Source: Pseudoips prasinana
Taxonomy: Eukaryota; Arthropoda; Insecta; Lepidoptera; Nolidae
Assembly: GCA_951640165.1 (NCBI GenBank)
Contig: OX621257.1
Coordinates: 15,325,201 to 15,389,200, forward strand
DNA: 64,000 bases
Reading direction: 5' to 3'
In this document: positions 52,079 to 61,065 of the stretch, in pieces
How the letters are laid out: each line of letters starts with the position of its first letter
How positions within the stretch are numbered: the stretch's first letter is position 1
Program-made: the position numbers and the translations under genes
Notes under the pieces: generated by a model
The model's database searches: none
What the model was told of the DNA's origin: nothing
What the model saw: the letters and a program-made list of their open reading frames with translations, nothing else

Positions 52079-54997
52079 ATGTCAGACTGTAGTGATAAAG
52101 ATAGCTTTTACTCAGCCAGTAGTAATGGTGATAGCTTCTCGAGTATACCTTCACTAACGGACACTCTGACACAGAAATTTTTCGATGTTCCCCGTAATTT
52201 CAATGTAGTTCACATAAATGCCCAAAGCATTCCGGCTCACTTCCCCGATATGCTGGCCACCTTCGACTGTAAAAATATCCATGCTATCCTTGTCTCAGAA
52301 TCTTGGTTGAAACCTTGTCTCCCTTCATTAGCTTACTCACTTCCAGGATTTGAGCTCATTCGTAATGATCGTGTGAAAGGAAACGGTGGAGGCGTGGCAA
52401 TCTATCTGCGTTCTAATATTTCCTTCTCTGTAGTCGACGTCTCTGAGCAACCACCACCTGCAAATGGCGGTGAGCACCTTTTCCTGGAAGTGCATCTTCA
52501 CCATACAAAGCTTTTACTTGGAGTCTATTACTGTCCTTCTCTCCGTATTAACTATTTCTCGTCATTAGAAAACCTTCTTGAAAAACTTGTACCTTCTTAC
52601 AGTCACGCAATTATCATGGTCGACTTTAATACCTGTCAACTCAAAAATGATTTCCGCTCCTCATCGTTAACTGCAATTTCCGATTCTCTTAACTTATCAA
52701 TCCTACCCCTTAATGCTACCCATAATTTTCCTAATTCTACTCCATCGCTTCTTGATCTTATCTTTATTTCTTCTCCTCAACACATCCATAAGCACGGACA
52801 GTGCTCTGCTGATGCCTTTTCCTATCACGACCTTATATTCTTGTCCTATAAAGTTCGCCCACCGAAAGCGAAGCCTAAAATCATCCTGCAACGTAATTTT
52901 GGTGGCATCGATCTGGAGAATCTTCGGGAAGATGCTGGTAGCATCGATTGGACACCTGTGTATACTGCTACATCTGTCGACGCTATGGTCACAGTATTTA
53001 ACAACGAGCTCCTACAGTTGTACGACAAGCATGCTCCAATACGGCCTATTAAATTGAAACACCTACCTGCTCCTTGGCTATCTGATGAAATTAAAGCTCT
53101 CCAAAACAAAAAAATCGCGGCAAAATCAAAATACAAAGGTCGGCCAACGGATTTGAACCGCGACAAATATATCTTTTTACGAAATCACTGCAACAAGGTG
53201 TGTAGGAATGCACAACGCCAGCACATTCACAACTCTGTACAAAACGGTGATCCCGCTAAAGTATGGAAATTTCTAAACTCAATGGGGATTGGAAAGTCTC
53301 GCCAAAATGCAATTCCTAAAGACTTAGATGTCAATTTACTCAATAAACATTTTACTGCGTCGTCCAATTTTGATAGGGCACTTAAAATTAATACATTAAA
53401 TTATCTTTCATCGCTACCTATCCCCAAATACTCTCAGTTCGTCTTTAATCAATTGTCGGCTTGTGATGTCAGGAAGAGTATACTGTCAATATCATCCAAT
53501 GCTGTAGGAACTGACACTATCAGTCGTAATATGATCATTCCCATCCTTAATGAAATCCTTCCTGTCTTATGCCATATCCTTAATTTTTCCCTATCCCATG
53601 GGGTCTTTCCATCAGCATGGAAAGACGGCCAAATAACCCCGTTACCAAAAAAATCCAATCCAAGTTCCTTTTCCGAGTACCGTCCTATCTCCATACTGCC
53701 ATTCCTCTCCAAAGTCCTAGAACGCCTTATTCATAACCAATTGAACTCCTTTCTATGCAAAAATAATCTCCTGAATCCTGTCCAATCCGGCTTCCGTCCT
53801 GGTCATAGTACCACGACTGCCTTGATTCATATTACGGAGGATATTAGGTCGGGCATGGAGGAGGGTGATCTGACGGTGTTAGCATTACTTGATTTCAGTA
53901 ATGCATTTAACACCGTCGATCACGATATCTTGACAGGTATACTCTGCTCTATTAACATATCTCCAACGGCAATTGACTGGTTTCGTAATTACCTGTCTGG
54001 CCGGCAACGTATACGTATTGATGACAGCTACTCTTCGTGGTGCAATACAAATGTTGGTGTGCCTCAGGGTGGCGTTCTATCTCCGTTACTTTTTGCAATT
54101 TTCATAAATTCCATATCCAATCAACTTATTTCATCCTACCACCTTTACGCAGATGATCTTCAAATATATTCAAAAGCACCACTTGAAGAGCTTCACGAAG
54201 CCATTCATAATATTAATACCGACTTATGTCAGATAAGCAGCTGGGCAAGGTCATATGGACTGCAAATAAATACATCAAAAACGCAAGTCATTGTTGTTGG
54301 TAGCTCGAGAAAGATTTCTATGGTAGACTGGTCGCTTGTACCACAGGTGCGCTTTAATGGTTCAGTCATACCGCTCTCGAAGACGGTAAAAAACCTTGGT
54401 ATACATATTGATACCACGTTATCCTGGGGCCCACAGGTTAAAGAAGTTAGTCGAAAAATGTTTGCTTCCGCTGGGTCACTTAGACGACTTCGTAATTTTT
54501 TGCCGACCACCACCAAGATTGCGCTAGCCCATTCCCTTCTCCTACCGATTTTAGACTACGCTGATGCCAGCTATCTCGATATCACGGAGGACCAATTAAA
54601 CAAACTTGAGAGGCTCCAAAATTTTTGTATTCGTTTCATATTTGGTTTGCGTAAATATGATCATGTTTCCGAATTTCGTGCAAAACTCAAGTGGTTACCT
54701 ATACGACTTCACCGGAATGCTCACATTGTTTCTCTTCTATATAGTATATTGTTCAATCCAGCTACTCCGACTTACTTAAAGGAACGTTTTGAGTTCCTCC
54801 ACGAGACACATTCGAGGTTGCTGAGATCATCGAAAAATTTACGAATCAAGATACCAATGCACTCCACAAAATTTTTAGACCATTCCTTTTCCGTACAAGC
54901 TGCCCGATTGTGGAATGCTTTGCCAGAGACAGTGAGAGGTGCTCAGTCACTGGACATTTTTAAGAAAATGGTGAAGAGTTACTATCTTTCTCTTTAA
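52079..54997 (+). CDS. LINE ORF2: APE endonuclease and reverse transcriptase
   Basis: It nicks target DNA and copies the element RNA there. The endonuclease spans about 40-260, with N48 (HINAQS), E74 (SESWL), D182/N184 (VDFNT, usually GDFN) and H250. The motif that often reads SDH in this fold reads S248-Y249-H250, so the aspartate is absent; some related LINEs may share this. The reverse transcriptase spans about 500-760, with YRPISILP, motif A LLDFSNAFNTVDH (D605), motif B GVPQGGVLSP and motif C LYADD (690-693). The C-terminal part has LDYADASYLD, a LKWLPIRLHR segment and AARLWNALPE near the end. 972 residues with no stop is near full size. Confidence 0.93.
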   Translation: MSDCSDKDSFYSASSNGDSFSSIPSLTDTLTQKFFDVPRNFNVVHINAQSIPAHFPDMLATFDCKNIHAILVSESWLKPCLPSLAYSLPGFELIRNDRVKGNGGGVAIYLRSNISFSVVDVSEQPPPANGGEHLFLEVHLHHTKLLLGVYYCPSLRINYFSSLENLLEKLVPSYSHAIIMVDFNTCQLKNDFRSSSLTAISDSLNLSILPLNATHNFPNSTPSLLDLIFISSPQHIHKHGQCSADAFSYHDLIFLSYKVRPPKAKPKIILQRNFGGIDLENLREDAGSIDWTPVYTATSVDAMVTVFNNELLQLYDKHAPIRPIKLKHLPAPWLSDEIKALQNKKIAAKSKYKGRPTDLNRDKYIFLRNHCNKVCRNAQRQHIHNSVQNGDPAKVWKFLNSMGIGKSRQNAIPKDLDVNLLNKHFTASSNFDRALKINTLNYLSSLPIPKYSQFVFNQLSACDVRKSILSISSNAVGTDTISRNMIIPILNEILPVLCHILNFSLSHGVFPSAWKDGQITPLPKKSNPSSFSEYRPISILPFLSKVLERLIHNQLNSFLCKNNLLNPVQSGFRPGHSTTTALIHITEDIRSGMEEGDLTVLALLDFSNAFNTVDHDILTGILCSINISPTAIDWFRNYLSGRQRIRIDDSYSSWCNTNVGVPQGGVLSPLLFAIFINSISNQLISSYHLYADDLQIYSKAPLEELHEAIHNINTDLCQISSWARSYGLQINTSKTQVIVVGSSRKISMVDWSLVPQVRFNGSVIPLSKTVKNLGIHIDTTLSWGPQVKEVSRKMFASAGSLRRLRNFLPTTTKIALAHSLLLPILDYADASYLDITEDQLNKLERLQNFCIRFIFGLRKYDHVSEFRAKLKWLPIRLHRNAHIVSLLYSILFNPATPTYLKERFEFLHETHSRLLRSSKNLRIKIPMHSTKFLDHSFSVQAARLWNALPETVRGAQSLDIFKKMVKSYYLSL

Positions 54998-55332
54998 CGT
55001 TAAATTACTGTATATCTTATTCTCCTATGACCTGCCGTATATATATATATATGTATGTATTTATTTATTTATTGTTAAAAGTACCCATGGTACAAAAAAC
55101 CACAAAAAAATCACAAAAAAAGAAATAATCAAAAAAAAAAAAATCCTTTCTGCTAATTATGCCAACAAATACCCAAATGCCTTTTCTTTACTCCTGGTCC
55201 ATTCAACGGTTGCCTGGAAGAGATCGCACTTAGCGATAAGGCCGCCATTTGTACAATCTTAACATACTCAAAGTTCCTATTATATGTATTATTTTTTGGT
55301 GTACAATAAAGAGTTACTTACTTACTTACTTA

Positions 55333-55491
55333 CTGCCCCGCGATATTACCCGCGTTAAACTTTATAAATTATAGCCATGTTAATCCAGGGTATCAGCTAA
55401 CTCCCTACTAAATTTTATTAGACGTGAATAAGAAACAAACATACACACTCGCACACACTAACAAAGTTTCGCCTTTATAATATTAGTGTGA
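55333..55491 (-). mobile_element. Helitron remnant, antisense
   Basis: On the minus strand it starts TC (TCACACTAATATTATAAAGG) after A and ends GCGGGGCAG, lacking the final CTAG. The LINE tail ends exactly there, so the LINE may have inserted at or removed the Helitron terminus. Confidence 0.6.
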
Positions 55492-55591
55492 TTTATCTAT
55501 TCCGTAAGTCGTACTTTTAAACTGTATGAATACAGTTCATCGATGTTTTAAAATTCGAAGTTCAGTATTACAGTGATATTACTTAATGTAA

Positions 55592-55897
55592 TCTATACAA
55601 ATAAATAAAATTGGAGTGTCTGTTTGTAATATTGAAATAACCGTTGTTTTCTACATAAATATGAATATATATATACGGTACATACACCAAATTAACATTT
55701 TTTACAATTTTTGTCTGTCTGTTTGTTCCGGCTAATCTCTGAAATGATTGCACCGATTTTGACGGGAATTTTATTGGCAGGTAGCTTATGTAATAAGGAG
55801 TAACTTAGGCTACTTTTATTTTAGAAAAAGTCTTTTATTTTACAAGAAAAACGAAATAAACTAATTAACACGCGGACGAAGTCGCGGGCACAGCTAG
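55592..55897 (+). mobile_element. Non-autonomous Helitron, complete ends
   Basis: A|TCTATACAAATAAATAAAAT at the start and CGCGGACGAAGTCGCGGGCACAGCTAG|T at the end; the GC-rich hairpin lies about 11 bases before CTAG. It has the best-formed Helitron ends in the window. Non-coding. Confidence 0.82.
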
Positions 55898-57099
55898 TGT
55901 ATTATATTTATAATTAAGACATGAATATCTTGAATAGAATCCACTTGGAACAAGTAAATATGATAATTATTACTTGCAGGAACTGTAAAATTGTGTATAT
56001 CTATGTGGTTGATTCTTGAGAACTATGTATTTATTGTTAAATATCCTATTTGTATCAAATCTCACACAATAAATTTTGATTGTATGATTGAGAAATCGAT
56101 ATCATCACGTCGTCATCATCGAAATGACTTCCACTAATAGAAAAAAAGCTGATGTATGTTCTGTTTATGAAACCACGCTTAAATAAAAACTGACAATTGA
56201 CAAAAATACCTCTTTTAAAATTTTTTTACCGTCACGCTCGGATATAAAATAGAACCCCACTTCAGATGCAACGAGGGTAGCCTTAAGCAGATATATCGGG
56301 CACAGCATGGGTAGTTCATTCACATATCACATTTGCTTGAAGATAAGATATATTTTAAGAATGAAGATTGGCGTGGCTTATTCACTTGAGTGTTAGCAAC
56401 ACAAACCCGTTAGAATTGGAAATTCTTGCATTTTATCAGCGGTAAACAGACATTCGGATTCTCAACTAATTTCAAACTTGTTGACAAGTACACGACGACG
56501 GCACTAGACTGGAGTTACTGCGCTCTATCGATGCCACCTCACGATTACCATAAGTATTACTTTCGAAAGGGGGACTGGACGATCTTGCGCTAGTCAGAGC
56601 AAAATTTAAAGAAGTCTGACGAAGAGGAGTTTCTGTAAGAAGTACATTTTTTTTTTAAATAATGTATAGTCGAAATACAAGAACTAATCAAATCCTTATA
56701 TATTCAAAATACTAAAATAATATGTAGCATTAACTCAGCTAATTGTGCCCTCCAGCCCACATAAAATATGCTAACTCGTCGAGTGCTCGAATGCGTTAAG
56801 GGTGCTCGCCTAGCCTTAGTAACAATACGAAAGGGTTAAGTCAGCTTTTAATTACATATGTACTGCGATAAATAACTTATCGAATGTTCTAGAATAAATG
56901 TAGCTTACTGAACAGTTTACCGTTTCCATGAGAACGTGTTGTGATTCCTTCATGACGTACTTAGCGTACTTTACTTTATACCCAATTGTACATTAAACAT
57001 CATAATGTTCTTAGTCTTCGCACAAACAGCACTTTTATGAGGTTTTATCCAAATAAATACATGTTTTTGATAGAACCGTGTATACATTCCTTGACTAAT
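55898..57099. other. Non-coding stretch
   Basis: No supported gene. Near 56740-56800 a short piece (AACTCGTCGAGTGCTCGAATG) recalls the fold-back family at 1.6 kb and 57.1 kb in the other orientation. Confidence 0.4.
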
Positions 57100-57320
57100 G
57101 CAACTAACTGGAGCACTCGACGAATTAGCATCCCTTGAGATTGGTCCGTGGAGGACTGAAACACGTGTTGGGTATCGTACTGGCGCACGTAATTTGCACA
57201 TTTATATAGGCGGGAGGCCGATGTAGATATATAGCATCCCTGCTTGACTAAACTGACAATTATCACTAAATATTTTTTTTTATTTTGAATGTTATGGATT
57301 TCCTTGAAATAACGCCTGAT
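57100..57320. repeat. Second copy of the fold-back family at 1.5-1.9 kb
   Basis: GAGCACTCGACGAATTAGCA, GGACTGAAACACGTGTTGGG, ACTGGCGCACGTAATTTGC and GACTAAACTGACAATTATC match 1663-1900 with many changes. Here the left inverted arm is not obvious. Confidence 0.6.
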
Positions 57321-57829
57321 TTCATTTCTTGAATCCGTCTTCCCACCGTGGTCACTGGACTTTTTAATTTAAATTGTTCAGTAGCCACAATAAGTATATA
57401 TACGTTAACGGCTAAATCGAATCACAGACAACGTAAATATTGATTCAGAACCCCACCGGCTGTCGACCGGCTATGTATTATCCAATGCATATCTGCTATT
57501 CAGTGAGAGAGCATACGGACCAATAGTGGGAGATTAACGTATTCGGCTCTAGTAGCCGTCAGTCTAGTAGTCAGAGGTTTTTCGTTCCGAAGTTAGTTTT
57601 GTGTGACTCGGAGTCGCGTACCGTTTCCGTCCCTTTCTTGTAAGTATAAAAATCCTAACACAAAAAAATAAACGGTGTAAATTGGGAATATTCTGTCCCT
57701 TCATTATTTTTATTACCACTCTATGGAATCAATTAACTTTTTTGGTATGAGGTTTTAGCTTTTCGGTATGACATAGCAACCTTCTAGAAACGAGCATATT
57801 GCTTTGGGGTGCGGACAAGGGTCAGCAAC
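57321..57829. other. Non-coding stretch, possible promoter- or LTR-like block
   Basis: Around 57380-57700 are TATATATACG, a GC-richer segment with AGTTAGTTTTGTGTGACTCGG, CTTGTAAGTAT (a splice-donor-like sequence) and AATAAACGG. I cannot assign it to a gene or a retroelement. Confidence 0.25.
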
Positions 57830-57968
57830 ACTTGTTTGCTGACTTTTAAAGGCCGGCAATGCACCCGCGACTCCTCTGGTGTTGCGAGTGTCCATGGGCG
57901 GCGGTGATCACTTACCATCAGGTGACCCACTTGCTCGTTTGTCGCCCTCTGACATAAAAAAAAAATAA
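57830..57968 (+). repeat. LINE-type 3' end (family I)
   Basis: GCCGGCAATGCACCCGCGAC, GGTGTTGCGAGTGTCCATGG and CACTTACCATCAGGTGACCC, then an A run. Same family as 29213. Confidence 0.65.
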
Positions 57969-58096
57969 TAGATGATAGAAACCGCCTCTTATGTATATAT
58001 TTTTCCCTAAATTTGAAACGATATTGGAAAAATATACAGTTTTCTTGACGTTGCTACTGATGGAACATAATCTAATAAAACGTATTGCGTAATCTT

Positions 58097-58295
58097 CATA
58101 CGCTGTGTGGCTGATAGTAAAGAATATTATCTCCCCATTTCTTCTCGTAAGGGTCGTAGAAGTCGTCACAGGAAACGTCTAACAGAGCACGGACTGCAGT
58201 GTATTATGTTCATTATATTGCAATCGCGAACCCGTTTGATTTACAATTACATGATTCCATTGTGGAGTTTTCTGTTCAGCCGTGGACATGACGAT
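58097..58295 (+). repeat. Family G repeat
   Basis: GCTGTGTGGCTGATAGTAAAG, CCCCATTTCTTCTCGTAAGGG, TGCAATCGCGAACCCG, TTCTGTTCAGCCGTGGAC. A diverged copy of the block at 28437. Confidence 0.6.
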
Positions 58296-59014
58296 GAATG
58301 GTGATGGCATAATCTTGTTTAGAAAGTGTAAAACACATAGTAAGTAACTGCCAAACACTGCATGCATTAATTAAATTATTTTAGCCAATACAACTTTAAA
58401 AGTATCATTCGATAATAATCTTTAAATGTTTTCAGGTAAAGTTACCGTTATTTTGATTTGTATGATTAAAATTTTTAATAAGATATATTCAATTCATGAT
58501 TTTAGTCAGTGTAAATACTTATATATAAAATTTAAATCATTGCTCTAAACTATTCGTGTGTTTTTATTAGGTACAAAGACTGAAAACTCGGTTTTCAGGA
58601 ATAACAATTAAGTAAAGAAGTCTAAGAACTAACCAATATAAACCTTTTCTCACGTATTTAACTACTGATGAGAAATACTTCCAACATCCTACATTGAAGG
58701 TAATCCGTAAAATTATACAAGCCAGATAAATTTAAACGGCACCGCTCAAAATTGCTGACCGTATGTTTTAACTAGGAACAGTGACTGGAAACTCGGTCGG
58801 TAGGAATAACATTTTCTCAACGTTGACACAAGACATGAAAGGTAACCGAGTTATTCCGAAGCAAAATATTGCTTCATTCTAGTTCATCAGCTCGTGTAAG
58901 TGTCTATTCAAATCGAGTGTTGCGAGGAAATGTTAGTTTAAACGGATTATTTCTTTCCAGCTATAAGTTTTTAAGATAAGAACGAAAATAAACTTACATA
59001 TTCTTACTTACTTA
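58296..59014. other. Non-coding stretch
   Basis: No supported gene. Two loosely similar pieces with GTGACTGGAAACTCGGT and AGACTGAAAACTCGGT occur near 58575 and 58780. Confidence 0.4.
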
Positions 59015-59235
59015 TGGTATGAGCAGTGGTAACCCTAGTGTCAGAGTTATTCAAGCATTGCTTAACAACTGTTGTCTAATGACTACAACCTGGACCTATA
59101 GCTTAACGTGCCCTCCGAAGCACGAAGACGCTCAGAAATTAAACCACTTTGGTGGTTACTAATCTATGGACTGACCGTGAACCTTCCCAATCGCTTACGG
59201 ACCGGTGACAGCATCTAGCTATGAGCGCCTCAAAT
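59015..59235 (+). repeat. Interspersed repeat (family F)
   Basis: GGTATGAGCAGTGGTAACCC, CCCTCCGAAGCACGAAGACG, CTTACGGACCGGTGACAGC and CTATGAGCGCCTC. A copy with a small internal deletion relative to 49020. Confidence 0.65.
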
Positions 59236-59934
59236 ACTGAAATAAATAAATAAAAGAAAATGAAGAAAGAAAGAATTACAATTATTCGACATACAAGATA
59301 AAACATTGCAAAGAGCTTATTGGTGAACTAGACAATACATGATATACAAATACTATATACGATACAAAAATGCATATTACTTAATCAATGATGAGTCTTG
59401 GTGTGATAGTGTGTGTCGAAAAGGTATAAGCTCAACATTTTGCTGCAGGCAGCATAAAATCACCTACAGACACTGATTTTCAGCTAAAACTTACTAGTTC
59501 TTGTCAGTGAGAATACAATATCTCATCTTACAACGTCAAAATAAATATTATAAGTGATTAAGACAACAACAGATAAAAGCTATAATGATTTAAAAATAAT
59601 GTAAACAACAGCACTGAACTGGAAGTTAAAAATTAATGTCGAAGGGACAAAGGAACTAAAATAGTATATTTATTTCTCTTAAAATAAATTTTAGGATCAC
59701 ACATTTTGCCTAAGACCCATTAAACTACGTAAAACGACCGACAATACCTAATTCTATCTTTTACACAATTTCCGCTGAGTTGTTTTAGGGGCTCACTGGG
59801 AATAAACTCGGGACCTTTATTTGTTTTTTGAATGAAGAAGCTAGGGGATGCCTATGCATGCTTTCGACAAATAGTATCTGCTGTAAAAGATATGTCCATA
59901 AACCTAATCTCATGTGAACTTCCCTTGACCCCTT
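59236..59934. other. Non-coding stretch
   Basis: No supported feature. Confidence 0.4.
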
Positions 59935-60035
59935 TCAGCTAAAATATGTCCACAGCTGGACAAAGACCTGCCTAAAGATCTCCACAATTGCCGGTCTACT
60001 CCCACAAGGTCATCGGTCCATCTTGTAGGAGGACA
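59935..60035 (-). repeat. LINE 3'-end fragment, antisense
   Basis: CCACAGCTGGACAAAGACC, GATCTCCACAATTGCCGG and GGTCATCGGTCCATCTTGTAG, matching the complement of the 38-kb LINE end with an internal deletion. Confidence 0.65.
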
Positions 60036-60070
60036 AAATATGTATAAATCATACTTTGATTATATGATAT

Positions 60071-60195
60071 TGTGACGTTCTGTCGGTATTTGTATATAGT
60101 AGATTAAGTTTAATAATTGTTAGGTGGTGGGTAGTTTAAGCTCAATGGCCAATAAACCAGTCTGTCGCTAACCCCAGTCTTTCATTGACGTTACA
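60071..60195 (+). repeat. 5' LTR of a Ty3/gypsy (Mag-like) element
   Basis: 125 bp, starting TGTGACGTTCTG and ending ATTGACGTTACA, with an internal CCAATAAACC polyadenylation-type signal. A primer-binding site and a gag frame follow directly. Short LTRs are typical of the Mag lineage. The 3' LTR is not in the window, so the boundary rests on TG...CA and context. Confidence 0.72.
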
Positions 60196-60196
60196 T

Positions 60197-60209
60197 TGGC
60201 GACGAGGAT
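60197..60209 (+). promoter_or_regulatory. Primer-binding site
   Basis: TGGCGACGAGGAT one base after the LTR. From memory, the TGGCGAC start is usual for Mag-like and related Ty3/gypsy elements that use a tRNA primer. Confidence 0.6.
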
Positions 60210-60242
60210 TGTCTTTTCACTTTATACACGTGTGCGATAATA

Positions 60243-60722
60243 ATGCCTATCGGTAAAATAGAACCATTTAATCTAAATGCGAAGCAATGGCCCGCGTATA
60301 TTCGTCGCGTTAATCAATTTATTAAGTTAAACGCTATTAGTGACGATTTGAGAGTATCAATGCTAATTACGGTGGTCGGTGAAGAAACTTATGCGTTGAT
60401 GTGTGATCTATGTTCACCAAATTTTCCTGAGAGTAAAACCTACGACGAATGAGTGAAACTGGTAACAGATCATTTAGAACCACAGCGGTCTGAAATCGCC
60501 GAACGCCATGTTTTTAGATTACGTCGACAACGCATCGGCGAATCTCTAACGGACTACCTACAGTCATTGAAGCATTTAGCGGCTACGTGTAACTTCGGAA
60601 AGTGCAGTTCGTGTTCGACGCTTGAAGAAAATTTGAGGGACCAGTTTGTTTCCGGGCTCGCCAACGACGCCATGCGGTCTAGAATTTTTGCAGAGAAGAA
60701 AATTCAATACTGTACGGTGTAA
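60243..60722 (+). pseudogene. Ty3/gypsy gag, broken and truncated
   Basis: The frame starts MPIGKIEPFNLNAKQW and reads SMLITVVGEETYALMCDL, typical of gag in this lineage. A TGA at 60450-60452 (after ESKTYDE) interrupts it. The same frame then continues VKLVTDHLEPQRSEIAERH, with RLRRQRIGESLTDYLQSL, to 60722. Just past a change of frame a further NAVGVAEFVE-like piece is seen. The coding part then stops at the LTR of the BEL/Pao element, so zinc knuckle, protease and pol are absent from the window. Most simply, the BEL/Pao element inserted into this gypsy copy. Confidence 0.8.
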
Positions 60723-60758
60723 TGCGGTGGGGGTTGCAGAGTTTGTTGAATGATAGAA

Positions 60759-60989
60759 TGTTGTTTCACTAAAATAAAGTTTATTGTACTGATCCACAAT
60801 AACTTCTTAAATGTAAAAATGTTAGCAAGAACTATGTTAAATGGAGTGTTAGAAATGTTGCAATGAATGCACGCGAATATCACGGTTACTCGATGCGCAC
60901 TGACTCTATGTTACAATTTTAATACTAATGAAGTAACTGCGTAAGTCGCGTAATGCTGAGCAAGGTGTTTGGTGTCATTGCACCGAACA
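60759..60989 (-). repeat. 3' LTR of the envelope-bearing BEL/Pao element (putative)
   Basis: Read on the minus strand, 231 bp from TGTTCGGTGC to GAAACAACA, with TTTATTTTAG and GTACAATAAAC inside. The TGTTCG start resembles that of the other BEL/Pao LTR. No good polypurine tract is visible just inside, and the partner LTR is outside the window, so the limits are tentative. Confidence 0.5.
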
Positions 60990-61065
60990 TATTCGGGACC
61001 GCAAAAGATGAGAAAATGAGATAATTCTAAAATAAAATGTTTACAAATTGATATATGTTAATAAT

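Larger units (their letters stand above)
50643..55332 (+). mobile_element. Two-ORF LINE with open frames
   Basis: ORF1 (248 codons), a 690-bp spacer, ORF2 (972 codons) and a 3' untranslated region ending GTACAATAAAGAGTTACTTACTTACTTAC. The final (TTAC)n is a simple-repeat tail in place of poly(A). Both frames are uninterrupted. By ORF2 wording it belongs to the Jockey/CR1 group (Kiri-, Daphne- or Crack-like). The 5' limit is not known. The 3' end abuts a Helitron remnant. No target duplication could be defined. Confidence 0.88.

Noticed and set aside
57380..57700. Host promoter with a first exon and splice donor
   Set aside because: TATA-, donor- and AATAAA-like words are present, but such words are common in AT-rich DNA and no coding sequence follows. 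It may equally be an unrecognised LTR.
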